From assembly GCA_019413955.1 (NCBI GenBank), contig DXMX01000002.1, positions 17,399 through 34,373 on the forward strand: 16,975 nt of DNA. The letters are read 5' to 3'. Position 1 is the first letter of the stretch. Every line of letters starts with the position of its first letter. This document shows, piece after piece, positions 1 through 6,964 of the stretch. A model generated the notes under the pieces. The model worked only from the letters and a program-made list of their open reading frames with translations. It was not told where the DNA came from and did not search any database. The stretch is from Collinsella sp. GTDB taxonomy: Bacteria > Actinomycetota > Coriobacteriia > Coriobacteriales > Coriobacteriaceae. The translations under genes were made by a program, and so were the position numbers.

Positions 1-864
1 CCCACGATCGCCGATCCCGCCGAGCCCGTGCTCGAGGTTGCCGACGGTTCCATCGACTTTGACCACGTGAGCTTTAAGTATTCCGCGCATGCGAAGCGCC
101 AGGCGCTCGACGATATCGACCTGCACATTAAGAGCGGCGAGACCATCGGTATCATCGGCGGTACCGGCTCGGCCAAGTCCACGCTTGTAAACCTCATCGC
201 CCGTCTGTACGACGCCACCGAAGGCACCGTGCGCGTGGGCGGCATGGACGTACGCGACTACGACCTGGACGCGCTGCGCCACCAAGTGGCCATGGTGCTG
301 CAGAAAAACGTACTGTTTAGCGGCACCATTGCCGAAAACCTGCGCTGGGGCGACCCGAACGCCACCGACGAGGAAGTCCGCGAGGCGGCACATCTGGCCT
401 GCGCCGATGAGTTTGTCGATGGCTTCCCCAAGGGTTATGACACCTGGATCGAGCAGGGCGGCTCCAATGTTTCCGGCGGTCAGAAGCAGCGCCTGTGCAT
501 TGCGCGTGCCCTGCTGCGTCGCCCCAAGATCTTGATCCTGGACGACTCCACCAGCGCCGTCGACACCAAGACCGACGCCAAGATCCGCGCAGGGCTGGCA
601 AGCTATCTGCCCAACACGACCAAGCTCATCATCGCCCAGCGCATTAGCTCCGTGCAGGATGCAGACCGCATCATCGTCATGGAGGGCGGCCGCATCGCGC
701 AGATCGGCAACCACGATGAGCTGCTCAAGACGAGCGAGATCTACCGCGAGACCTTTACCTCGCAGAACAAGATGTCTGCCGAGGGCGAAGAGGCCGTCGA
801 AGCCGACACCGAGGCATCCGCAACACAAGCTCAGACCCAGGAAGGAGGCGAGGCATATGAGTAA
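1..864 (+). CDS. Heterodimeric ABC exporter, degenerate-site subunit (3' part: nucleotide-binding domain)
   Basis: The reading frame is open from the first base, so the start and the transmembrane domain lie outside the window; what is visible is the C-terminal ATP-binding domain of a membrane ABC exporter (multidrug/lipid type). Counting from the codon at 28, the Walker A is GGTGSAKST (residues 44-52), with Ala replacing the last glycine of the usual GxxGxGK. The Q-loop sits in VLQKNVLFSGT, the signature is VSGGQ (148-152), Walker B ends LILDD with Asp173 where the catalytic Glu is expected, and the H-loop reads AQR with Gln204 instead of His. Loss of both Glu and His is what is seen in the degenerate half of heterodimeric exporters such as TM287/TM288 or BmrCD. 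The stop overlaps the next gene by 8 bp, so the two halves are translationally coupled. The tail after about residue 240 is Glu/Ala-rich. The transported substrate cannot be told. Confidence 0.93.
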   Translation, partial: PTIADPAEPVLEVADGSIDFDHVSFKYSAHAKRQALDDIDLHIKSGETIGIIGGTGSAKSTLVNLIARLYDATEGTVRVGGMDVRDYDLDALRHQVAMVLQKNVLFSGTIAENLRWGDPNATDEEVREAAHLACADEFVDGFPKGYDTWIEQGGSNVSGGQKQRLCIARALLRRPKILILDDSTSAVDTKTDAKIRAGLASYLPNTTKLIIAQRISSVQDADRIIVMEGGRIAQIGNHDELLKTSEIYRETFTSQNKMSAEGEEAVEADTEASATQAQTQEGGEAYE

Positions 865-2776
865 GGCAACGACCGCCGAGCGCGCGCTCAACCGCAAGGG
901 TGGCACCATGTCGCGCCTCATCAAGACGCTCTTTGGCTTCTACCCCGTGCTTTTGCCCCTCGTCGTCGTCGGCGTGGTGCTCTGCGCCATCATCAACTCC
1001 ATCGGCGCGACCTTCCTTCAGAGCGCCCTGCAGATTATTAGCGAATCGTGGCAGTCGGGCGATTGGGAAGCTGCACAGCCCAAGATCGCACAGCTCGTGA
1101 CCACCCTCGCCTGCATCTACGGCGTCGGCATCCTGTCCTCGCTGTTCTGGAACCGCGCCATGGCCATCGTCACGCAGGGCTCGCTCGAGAAGCTGCGCGA
1201 GAAGATGTTCAACCGCATGCAGGACTTGCCGATCCGCTACTTCGACACACACCAGCGCGGCGACATCATGAGCCACTACACCAACGATATCGACACGCTG
1301 CGCCAGATGATCAGCCAGTCGCTGCCCAACCTGCTCATGACGACCATCGTCATCGTCACGGTATTCTTTATCATGCTGTACTACAGCGTGTGGATGTGCC
1401 TAGTCATTGTGGCCGGTGTCGCCTTTATGACCTTTATGACCAAGCTGCTCGGCTCCAACTCCGCGCGTTTCTTTATTGCGCAGCAGACCGAGCTCGGCGT
1501 GGTCGAGGGCCATATCGAGGAAGTCATGAACGGCCAGAAGGTCGTCAAGGCATTCTGCCACGAGTCTGCCGCCGAGGCCGATTTTGACGAGCGCAATGAA
1601 AAGCTCTTCGAGGTCTCGCAGAAGGCCAACATGTACGCCAACATCCTCATGCCCATCCTTATGAATCTGGGCAACCTGCTCTACGTGCTGGTGGCCCTTG
1701 CCGGCGGCATTTTCCTGGCGCTGGGCGTGCCCAACCTGAGCATCTCGGGCATGGCACTGTCCATCGCCGTCGTGGTGCCGTTCCTCAACATGACCAAGCA
1801 GTTCTGCGGACAGATCGGCCAGATCTCGCAGCAGATCAACGCCGTGGTCATGGGCCTCGCCGGCGCCGACCGCATCTTTGAACTCATCGACGAGAAGCCC
1901 GAAGCCGACGAAGGCTACGTGACGCTCGTCAACGCGCAGGTCAACCCCGACACCTGGCAGCTCGAGGAGGCCGACCACCACACCGGCATGTGGGCGTGGA
2001 AACATCCGCACCGCGCCACCGGCGAGATCGAGTACGTGCCGCTGCGCGGCGACCTGGTCATGGACAACGTCGACTTTGGCTACACGCCCGACCACGAGGT
2101 GCTGCACGGCGTGTCCGTGTTTGCCAAGCCGGGCCAGAAGGTCGCGTTTGTCGGTGCCACCGGTGCCGGTAAGACGACCATCACCAACCTCATCAACCGC
2201 TTCTACGACATCGCCGACGGCAAGATCCGCTACGACGGCATCAACGTCAACAAGATCCGCAAGGCAGACCTGCGCCGCTCGCTGGGCGTGGTGCTGCAGG
2301 ACGTGAACCTGTTCACCGGCACTGTGATGGATAACATCCGCTACGGCAACCTGGACGCTACCGACGAGGAGTGCATCGCGGCGGCCAAGCTCGCCGGCGC
2401 GGACGACTTTATCACCCGCCTGCCCGACGGCTACGACACCATGCTCACCGGCAACGGCGCCCAGCTGTCGCAGGGCCAGCGCCAGCTGATTTCGATCGCC
2501 CGCGCCGCCGTCGCCGATCCGCCGGCGATGATTCTGGACGAGGCCACGTCGAGCATCGACACCCGCACCGAGGCTATCGTGCAAGCGGGCATGGACAAGC
2601 TCATGGAGGGCCGCACGACGTTTGTCATCGCGCACCGTCTCTCCACCGTGCGCAACTCCGACGCAATCATCTGCCTGGACCACGGCCGCATCATCGAGCG
2701 CGGCAACCACGACGAGCTGATTGCCAAGCGCGGGTATTACTACCAGCTCTATACCGGAGCGTTTGAGCTGGAGTAG
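857..2776 (+). CDS. Heterodimeric ABC exporter, catalytic subunit (full transmembrane domain plus ATPase)
   Basis: This 639-residue half-transporter has an N-terminal six-helix exporter membrane domain (hydrophobic stretches between about residues 25 and 375) and a C-terminal ATPase. The ATPase motifs are intact: Walker A GATGAGKT (433-440), Q-loop in VLQDVNLFTGT, Walker B ILDE with Glu562, and H-loop His593. Its signature motif is LSQGQ (537-541) rather than LSGGQ. In a dimer this signature would face the degenerate Walker motifs of the upstream partner, while the partner's normal VSGGQ faces the intact site here; this is the expected asymmetric arrangement. A segment of about 65 residues between the membrane domain and the ATPase (around 355-395, rich in Glu, His and Trp) is longer than usual. 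The start at 857 was chosen because GAAGGAGG (841-848) lies just upstream and it overlaps the previous stop. Upstream in-frame codons are a shadow of the previous gene. A terminator follows at 2901-2937. Confidence 0.94.
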   Translation: MSKATTAERALNRKGGTMSRLIKTLFGFYPVLLPLVVVGVVLCAIINSIGATFLQSALQIISESWQSGDWEAAQPKIAQLVTTLACIYGVGILSSLFWNRAMAIVTQGSLEKLREKMFNRMQDLPIRYFDTHQRGDIMSHYTNDIDTLRQMISQSLPNLLMTTIVIVTVFFIMLYYSVWMCLVIVAGVAFMTFMTKLLGSNSARFFIAQQTELGVVEGHIEEVMNGQKVVKAFCHESAAEADFDERNEKLFEVSQKANMYANILMPILMNLGNLLYVLVALAGGIFLALGVPNLSISGMALSIAVVVPFLNMTKQFCGQIGQISQQINAVVMGLAGADRIFELIDEKPEADEGYVTLVNAQVNPDTWQLEEADHHTGMWAWKHPHRATGEIEYVPLRGDLVMDNVDFGYTPDHEVLHGVSVFAKPGQKVAFVGATGAGKTTITNLINRFYDIADGKIRYDGINVNKIRKADLRRSLGVVLQDVNLFTGTVMDNIRYGNLDATDEECIAAAKLAGADDFITRLPDGYDTMLTGNGAQLSQGQRQLISIARAAVADPPAMILDEATSSIDTRTEAIVQAGMDKLMEGRTTFVIAHRLSTVRNSDAIICLDHGRIIERGNHDELIAKRGYYYQLYTGAFELE

Positions 2777-2815
2777 TTCGGCTCGCCGAGATGGCCGATT
2801 TGTCGCTCATTCGTC

Positions 2816-2840
2816 GGGCATGACCCTAAGGTCAATGCCC
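2816..2840 (+). other. Small hairpin downstream of the ABC exporter
   Basis: GGGCATGACC (2816-2825) pairs with GGTCAATGCCC (2830-2840) with one bulged A and a CTAA loop. It is followed by TCCTCTTTC, too poor in T to be a convincing terminator on its own. It may protect the 3' end of the exporter mRNA or assist the stronger terminator 60 bp downstream. Confidence 0.4.
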
Positions 2841-2900
2841 TCCTCTTTCGGGGCAAATCGACTCATCTCAACGACCCAGACACAAAGCGTCACAACGCAC

Positions 2901-2937
2901 AAAGCCCCCGCAGTTCACACGAGCTGCGGGGGCTTTT
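2901..2937 (+). terminator. Rho-independent terminator of the ABC exporter operon
   Basis: AAGCCCCCGCAG (2902-2913) is perfectly complementary to CTGCGGGGGCTT (2924-2935), with a 10-base loop, and the second arm runs into TTTTCT. The hairpin lies in the gap between two convergent genes. Read on the minus strand the stem is followed by TTTGTGCG, a poorer T-tract, so it may only partly stop transcription of the diguanylate cyclase gene coming the other way. Confidence 0.88.
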
Positions 2938-2976
2938 CTATGCCACATGCCAAATTAGCCGCCCTCTGTTACAGGC

Positions 2977-4068
2977 TTAGCGGTCCTCGCGTTGCGGCCC
3001 GGCTGTCTCGGCTGTCTTTACGCGGTTCTTGTCGATGTACATGTTTTTGTCGGCACGAGAAAAGAGCTCGCGCATCGTAGGCGGTTCATCAAAATCACTG
3101 GAAAGCGCATAGCCCACCGCATAGCTAATAGGCATGTCGGGGTGAGCCTCGGAATACTCGTTCACGTTCGCACGAACCCGAGCGAGACAGGACTCCACGG
3201 CAGCTCGATCGGCATCCCACAGCACCGCGATAAACTCATCGCCGCCGTCGCGACCCACGAAGCAGGTCTCGGACGACACACGCCCCAGCTGCCGGGCAAA
3301 AGAGCGGATGTATTCGTCGCCCTTCTCGTGACCAAAGCTGTTATTGACCGCATGCAGATTGTTAAGGTCGAAAACGCACACCGCAACGGGCGCCTCCGCG
3401 GAAACAGACTGCTCCTGCCCCAAGATCTCCTCGCACTTGTTCTTGTTGGGCAGTCCCGTGGCTCCGTCGAGATAGACTTTGCTCTGCAGTTCGCGATTGA
3501 GCGCGGCAGTTCGCACCGCGCGAACAAGTTCAACCGCAAAGGCCGCCACCAATCCCATGATGTCGATGATCACCAAGCCCTCGAGATAGTTGAGCGCCGA
3601 CGCCTTCTCCTGAGAGTAGTCCTCTGCGAGTCGCGTAGCATCGTCGCAAATGCCAAAGAACTCCTCGCTCATAGAGATGATGTCGGTGTTCTCATAGCCG
3701 ACTTCGCGCACGCGGCTGATCTCGGTGCAAAGCTCATCAAAATAATTAGCAAGCTCGGTCATTTTTGCCTGATACTCGTCGTCGTCGAGACGGACGAGGT
3801 TGAGGTCGTCACTTCCGTAACGCAAACCGTTGATGTATGAATTCACGGCTTTGAGCAGGTCATCTTGAGGCTGGCCCGCGTCCTCGAGCTTAACGATTCG
3901 CTGCGTGGTACCGCGCACCAGACCGGCGTAGTTGACCACGCGCGCCGTGCCCTGGATATCGGAGACGAGCAGCATAACGTTGATGAAGAAGAAGATGAGA
4001 ACTGCCGTGAGCACCATCATGAGCAGGCGCACCGCCTGGCTGGCCTTCTTGGCGACAGAAGTATTCAC
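2977..4068 (-). CDS. Membrane-anchored diguanylate cyclase (GGDEF protein)
   Basis: The C-terminal domain (about residues 195-355 of 363) makes cyclic di-GMP from two GTP: it has the DLNN metal-binding segment with Asp234 and an intact GGDEF at 275-279. The usual RxxD inhibitory site five residues before GGDEF is absent, so product inhibition through that site is not expected. Two membrane helices (about 13-35 and 164-182) bracket an extracytoplasmic helical region of about 125 residues; its start (VVNYAGLVRGTTQRIVKLE) resembles the PilJ/NIT-like four-helix sensor of chemotaxis-type receptors, so it probably senses a signal outside the membrane. I chose the GTG at 4068 because GGGGGA lies 9 bases upstream. 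An ATG at 4125 would add 19 residues, but it has no ribosome binding site and overlaps a possible promoter. The gene is single, convergent with the ABC exporter and divergent from tex; no c-di-GMP effector is visible nearby. Confidence 0.9.
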   Translation of the reverse strand: MNTSVAKKASQAVRLLMMVLTAVLIFFFINVMLLVSDIQGTARVVNYAGLVRGTTQRIVKLEDAGQPQDDLLKAVNSYINGLRYGSDDLNLVRLDDDEYQAKMTELANYFDELCTEISRVREVGYENTDIISMSEEFFGICDDATRLAEDYSQEKASALNYLEGLVIIDIMGLVAAFAVELVRAVRTAALNRELQSKVYLDGATGLPNKNKCEEILGQEQSVSAEAPVAVCVFDLNNLHAVNNSFGHEKGDEYIRSFARQLGRVSSETCFVGRDGGDEFIAVLWDADRAAVESCLARVRANVNEYSEAHPDMPISYAVGYALSSDFDEPPTMRELFSRADKNMYIDKNRVKTAETAGPQREDR

Positions 4069-4106
4069 AAGTTCAATCCCCCAAATGGCAAAAGAGTAGG
4101 TGGCGC

Positions 4107-4135
4107 ATAACGTCTTGTAAATCATGCGGGGTCAA
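4107..4135 (-). promoter_or_regulatory. Possible promoter of the diguanylate cyclase gene
   Basis: Read on the minus strand, TTGACC (4135-4130) is followed after 17 bases by CGTTAT (4112-4107). The -35 is good (5 of 6), the -10 is weak (3 of 6). If real, transcription would begin near 4100, downstream of the ATG at 4125, which supports the GTG start at 4068. Confidence 0.3.
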
Positions 4136-4204
4136 CTCTACCAGATGATTTTTCTAGGACGGGGGCTATTTTGCACCTCGGCTTGATTCGTTCGCCACGA
4201 AATG

Positions 4205-4342
4205 GGCCTATCTACTACGTTCAACCGATCGCCCTCAACCATGCCAAATTTCGCGGAATAAAAACCGCAGGTAAACGGCTTGCCACTTTTCGGAAAACCG
4301 GGGGATGGTCGACCCACACGGTTCAAACGTAGTAGATAGGCC
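4205..4342. repeat. 138-bp intergenic element with 17-bp terminal inverted repeats
   Basis: GGCCTATCTACTACGTT (4205-4221) recurs as its exact reverse complement at 4326-4342, and just inside each arm CAACC (4222-4226) mirrors GGTTC (4320-4324). The inside carries no open frame of its own that looks like a gene. No convincing target-site duplication is visible in the flanks. It has the shape of a small non-autonomous mobile element or a dispersed palindromic intergenic repeat. It sits in the divergent gap between the diguanylate cyclase and tex. Confidence 0.6.
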
Positions 4343-4382
4343 GCTTTCATGGCGCGGCCCCAAAACAGTCTTTTGGGACGGG

Positions 4383-4391
4383 TGGTATCCT
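4383..4391 (+). promoter_or_regulatory. tex: Possible extended -10 promoter of tex
   Basis: TGGTATCCT is an extended -10 (TG, one base, then TATCCT, 4 of 6 to TATAAT). No good -35 lies 17 bases upstream, but extended -10 promoters can do without it. Transcription would start near 4398, giving a leader of about 38 bases. Just upstream, CCCAAAA/TTTTGGG (4359-4365 and 4371-4377) forms a short stem over the would-be -35 region. Confidence 0.35.
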
Positions 4392-4435
4392 TGGTAGCTC
4401 TGTGCTGCAAACGCACCTTAAACGCAAGGAGTCCC

Positions 4436-6583
4436 ATGGATCTTATCGCCCAGCTCGCGCGCGAGCTCAACCTTAAGGCCGCCAACGTCGAGGCAGCCGT
4501 CAAGCTCATCGACGAGGGCAACACCATCCCCTTTATCTCGCGCTACCGTAAAGAGGCCACCGGCGGCATGGATGACGTCGCCCTGCGCGCGCTCGACGAG
4601 CGCCTGTCCTACCTGCGCAATCTTGAGCAGCGCAAAGAGGACGTCATCCTGCTCATCGACGCGCAGGGCAAGCTCACGCCCGAGCTTGAGCAGCAGATTC
4701 GCGAGGCCACGCAGCTCCAGCGCGTCGAGGACCTCTACAAACCCTACCGCAAAAAGCGCATGACCCGAGCACAGAAGGCCCGCGAGGCGGGACTCGAGCC
4801 GCTCGCCAATATGATCATCATGCAGGCCTCGGCCAAGGGCAGCGCGCTCGACGCCGCCGCGGCATACGTCAACGAGGAGGCCGGCTTCGACACGCCCGAA
4901 AAGGCGCTCGCCGGCGCCGCCGACATCGTGGCCGAGACGGTGGCCGAGGACCCCGAGAACGTCGCCGATCTGCGCGCCTTTACGCAAAACACCGCCGACA
5001 TCGTCGTTGAGGCCACCGACCCCGCCGAGAAGACCCCCTACGAGCCGTACTACAGCTATGACGAACCGCTGCGCCGCATCCCCAACCACCGCGTGCTGGC
5101 TATCGACCGCGGCGAGCGCGAGGGCAAGCTCCGCGTACGCGTGAACGTCGACGGTGCCGCCGCCACGGCGCGCCTCGGCAGCCGCTGGCCCCGTCGCCAG
5201 GGCGTCTTTGCGCCCGTCTTTGACGCCGCTATCGCTGACGGTTACAAGCGCCTCATGGCCCCCTCGCTGGAGCGCGAGGCACGCGCCAAACTCACCGTCC
5301 GCGCCCAGACCGAGGCCATCAACGTCTTTGCCAAGAATCTCGAAGGCCTGCTCTCGGCACGCCCCGTGCGCGGCGCCCGCGTGCTCGCGCTCGATCCGGG
5401 CTACCGCACCGGCTGCAAGGTCGCCGTCATGGACGAGACCGGCAAGCTACTCGACCACGGCGTGGTCTATCCCACCAAGCCGCGCCACGACGTCGCCGGC
5501 ACCAAGCGCGAGCTCGCCCGCCTCGTCAAGAAGGACGGCGTCAACACCATCGTCATCGGCAACGGCACCGCCAGCCGCGAGACCGAGGAAGTCGTCTCGG
5601 AGTTCATTACCGAGCAGGCGCCCAGCCTTCGTTACACCATCGTCAACGAGGCCGGCGCGTCGGTGTACTCCGCCTCCGAGCTCGCCAGCCAGGAATATCC
5701 CGACCTGGACGTCACCGTACGTGGCGCCATGAGCCTGGGCCGCCGTCTGCAAGACCCGCTGGCAGAGCTCGTCAAGATTCCGCCCCAGTCCATCGGCGTT
5801 GGCCAGTACCAGCACGACCTTGACCAGGCCGAGCTTTCGCGCACCCTGGGCCACGTGGTGGAAGACGTCGTCAACCGTGTGGGCGTCGACGTCAACACCG
5901 CGAGCGCAAGCCTGCTGGGCTACGTGTCGGGCATTACGCCGAGCGTAGCCAAAAACATCGTGGCCTACCGCGAGGAAAACGGCGCCTTTACCGATCGCCG
6001 CCAGCTCAAGAAGGTCCCCAAGCTGGGACCCAAGGCGTACCTCAACGCCGCAGGTTTCCTGCGCATCAGCGGCGGCAAGAACCCGCTCGACGCGACAAGC
6101 GTCCACCCCGAAAGCTACGAGGTGGCCACGGCCGTCCTGGAGCGCGCCGGCGTTGCGGCAAGCGAGCTCAGCCGCGGCGGCGTGCCCGATATCGAGCGCC
6201 GCCTGGGCAGCATCTCGGCGCTGGCAAGCGACCTGGACTGCGGCACCTTAACGCTCATCGACATCGTCAACGAGCTCAAGAAGCCCGGCCGCGACCCGCG
6301 CGACGACGCGCCCGAGGTGGTCTTTAGCCGCTCGGCGCTTTCGATCGACGACCTGGAGCCCGGCATGGAACTCAAGGGCACGGTGCGCAACGTTGTGGAC
6401 TTTGGCGCCTTCGTCGACGTGGGCGTGCACCAGGACGGCCTCGTGCACATCTCCAAGCTGGCCAACCGCTTCGTCAAGCACCCCAGCGACGTGGTGCGCG
6501 TCGGTGACACGGTCAAGGTGTGGGTTGAAAAGGTCGATCGCGACCGCAAGAAGATCTCCCTCACCATGGTGCAGGGGAAGTAA
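4436..6583 (+). CDS. tex: Tex, S1-domain RNA-binding transcription accessory protein
   Basis: The 715-residue product matches Tex along its whole length, which is usual for the family (about 720-780). It starts with the helical Tex N-domain (about 1-190), followed by a YqgF/RNase H-like domain beginning RVLALDPGYRTG (Asp320), a helix-hairpin-helix region (about 490-560, with SLLGYVSGI and LGPKAYLNAAGFLRI) and a C-terminal S1 domain (about 638-712, GTVRNVVDFGAFVDVGV). Tex is a cytoplasmic nucleic-acid-binding protein related to eukaryotic Spt6. It is linked to transcription and RNA metabolism and, in some bacteria, to toxin gene expression and stress tolerance. The start was placed at 4436 because AAGGAG (4426-4431) precedes it and the product then begins in register with known Tex proteins (MDLIAQLARELNL); an in-frame ATG at 4349 would add 29 unrelated residues. 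It is transcribed alone. Confidence 0.96.
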   Translation: MDLIAQLARELNLKAANVEAAVKLIDEGNTIPFISRYRKEATGGMDDVALRALDERLSYLRNLEQRKEDVILLIDAQGKLTPELEQQIREATQLQRVEDLYKPYRKKRMTRAQKAREAGLEPLANMIIMQASAKGSALDAAAAYVNEEAGFDTPEKALAGAADIVAETVAEDPENVADLRAFTQNTADIVVEATDPAEKTPYEPYYSYDEPLRRIPNHRVLAIDRGEREGKLRVRVNVDGAAATARLGSRWPRRQGVFAPVFDAAIADGYKRLMAPSLEREARAKLTVRAQTEAINVFAKNLEGLLSARPVRGARVLALDPGYRTGCKVAVMDETGKLLDHGVVYPTKPRHDVAGTKRELARLVKKDGVNTIVIGNGTASRETEEVVSEFITEQAPSLRYTIVNEAGASVYSASELASQEYPDLDVTVRGAMSLGRRLQDPLAELVKIPPQSIGVGQYQHDLDQAELSRTLGHVVEDVVNRVGVDVNTASASLLGYVSGITPSVAKNIVAYREENGAFTDRRQLKKVPKLGPKAYLNAAGFLRISGGKNPLDATSVHPESYEVATAVLERAGVAASELSRGGVPDIERRLGSISALASDLDCGTLTLIDIVNELKKPGRDPRDDAPEVVFSRSALSIDDLEPGMELKGTVRNVVDFGAFVDVGVHQDGLVHISKLANRFVKHPSDVVRVGDTVKVWVEKVDRDRKKISLTMVQGK

Positions 6584-6607
6584 ACCGCCAAAGCAAGGGT
6601 CCCCCCT

Positions 6608-6630
6608 CTCGCGACGTGCAAAATCGCGAG
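6608..6630 (+). other. Short stem after tex
   Basis: CTCGCGA (6608-6614) pairs with TCGCGAG (6624-6630), followed by TATTCTGC. It lies 25 bases after the tex stop and could contribute to transcription ending, but the T-tract is weak. It is also part of the left arm of the larger palindrome. Confidence 0.35.
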
Positions 6631-6670
6631 TATTCTGCAAATTCCACCGTTCCGGATGCCCCTCAGAGAC

Positions 6671-6727
6671 GAAAAAGCAAGAAACAGCCCCCGTTTTAGC
6701 GTCATCAGAGCCAAAACGGGGGCTGTT
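6671..6727 (-). terminator. Strong hairpin, probable terminator for the minus-strand transaldolase gene (perhaps bidirectional)
   Basis: AACAGCCCCCGTTTT (6683-6697) is perfectly complementary to AAAACGGGGGCTGTT (6713-6727), with a 15-base loop. Read on the minus strand the stem runs into TTTCTTGCTTTTT (ending near 6671), a fair T-tract. Read on the plus strand it is followed only by CCATGC. It therefore fits best as terminator of the gene ending at 6965, although it lies about 240 bases past that stop. It may also block tex read-through. Confidence 0.6.
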
Positions 6728-6810
6728 CCATGCTTCACCCAGCTGGTAAAAGCCTTTACCTTGCTGAATACTCTCAATTTTGCACGGCGCAGGCGGGGGT
6801 ACCTTTGTCC

Positions 6811-6826
6811 ACGGCAGGATATGGAA
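6811..6826. repeat. 16-bp direct repeat of the 3' end of the transaldolase-family gene (copy 1)
   Basis: ACGGCAGGATATGGAA is identical to 6967-6982, which encodes the final residues FHILP of the neighbouring minus-strand gene. The two copies have the same orientation and start 156 bp apart. It could be the trace of a tandem duplication or of an insertion that duplicated the gene end. Confidence 0.6.
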
Positions 6827-6863
6827 GCCTATCACCAACCTACCGGCAAGTTCGTGTCGGCAG

Positions 6864-6933
6864 CCCCGGCCTTTCCTTTGCCTAGCGCGACCCTCGCGAA
6901 GCGCGTGAGCGATAGGGAAAGGAAAGGCCGGGG
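6864..6933. repeat. 70-bp hairpin element
   Basis: The 21-base arm CCCCGGCCTTTCCTTTGCCTA (6864-6884, given here without its last base in the repeat comparison) pairs with 6913-6933 at 20 of 21 positions. The 28-base loop can itself fold (CTCGCG with CGCGTGAG). Neither side has a T-tract, so this is not a standard terminator. It lies between the two 16-bp direct repeats at 6811 and 6967, as if it were the inserted sequence or a recombination product. Confidence 0.6.
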
Positions 6934-6964
6934 CGAACAACCCGCGATGTAGCCAGCGTTCGCG

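Larger units (their letters stand above)
6593..6810. repeat. Large imperfect palindromic element downstream of tex
   Basis: The outer arms are 6615-6640 and 6761-6786: CGTGCAAAAT and GAGTATTC recur in inverted orientation, 23 of 26 positions matching. Similarity continues outward, with a C-run after AAGG on the left (about 6593-6606) mirrored by GGGGGTACCTT on the right (6794-6805). The element encloses the perfect stem at 6683-6727. This nested symmetry is typical of dispersed intergenic repeats or small foldback elements rather than of a simple terminator. No second copy is in the window. Confidence 0.6.
6584..6964. other. Gene-free gap between convergent genes, filled with inverted repeats
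   Basis: I see no gene in these 381 bases; the open frames crossing it are repeat sequence or shadows. It holds, in order, a short stem (6608-6630), a large imperfect palindrome (6593-6810) around a 15-bp perfect stem (6683-6727), a 16-bp copy of the end of the next gene (6811-6826) and a long hairpin (6864-6933). tex enters from the left and the transaldolase-family gene from the right. Confidence 0.7.

Noticed and set aside
1400..2710. 436-codon minus-strand frame opposite the second ABC gene
   Set aside because: Antisense shadow in high-GC DNA; the plus strand encodes all ABC motifs.
4358..4378. CCCAAAA/TTTTGGG hairpin as a terminator
   Set aside because: The stem is short, has no T-tract on either strand and lies just upstream of the tex promoter region.
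4138..4527. 129-codon minus-strand frame across the tex upstream region
   Set aside because: It runs through the 17-bp inverted repeats and into the tex coding region in antisense, has no ribosome binding site and no recognisable protein features.
6248..6940. 230-codon minus-strand frame across the end of tex and the following gap
   Set aside because: Most of it is antisense to tex and the rest is palindromic repeat; the GFHILP peptide in it comes from the 16-bp duplication, not from a gene.
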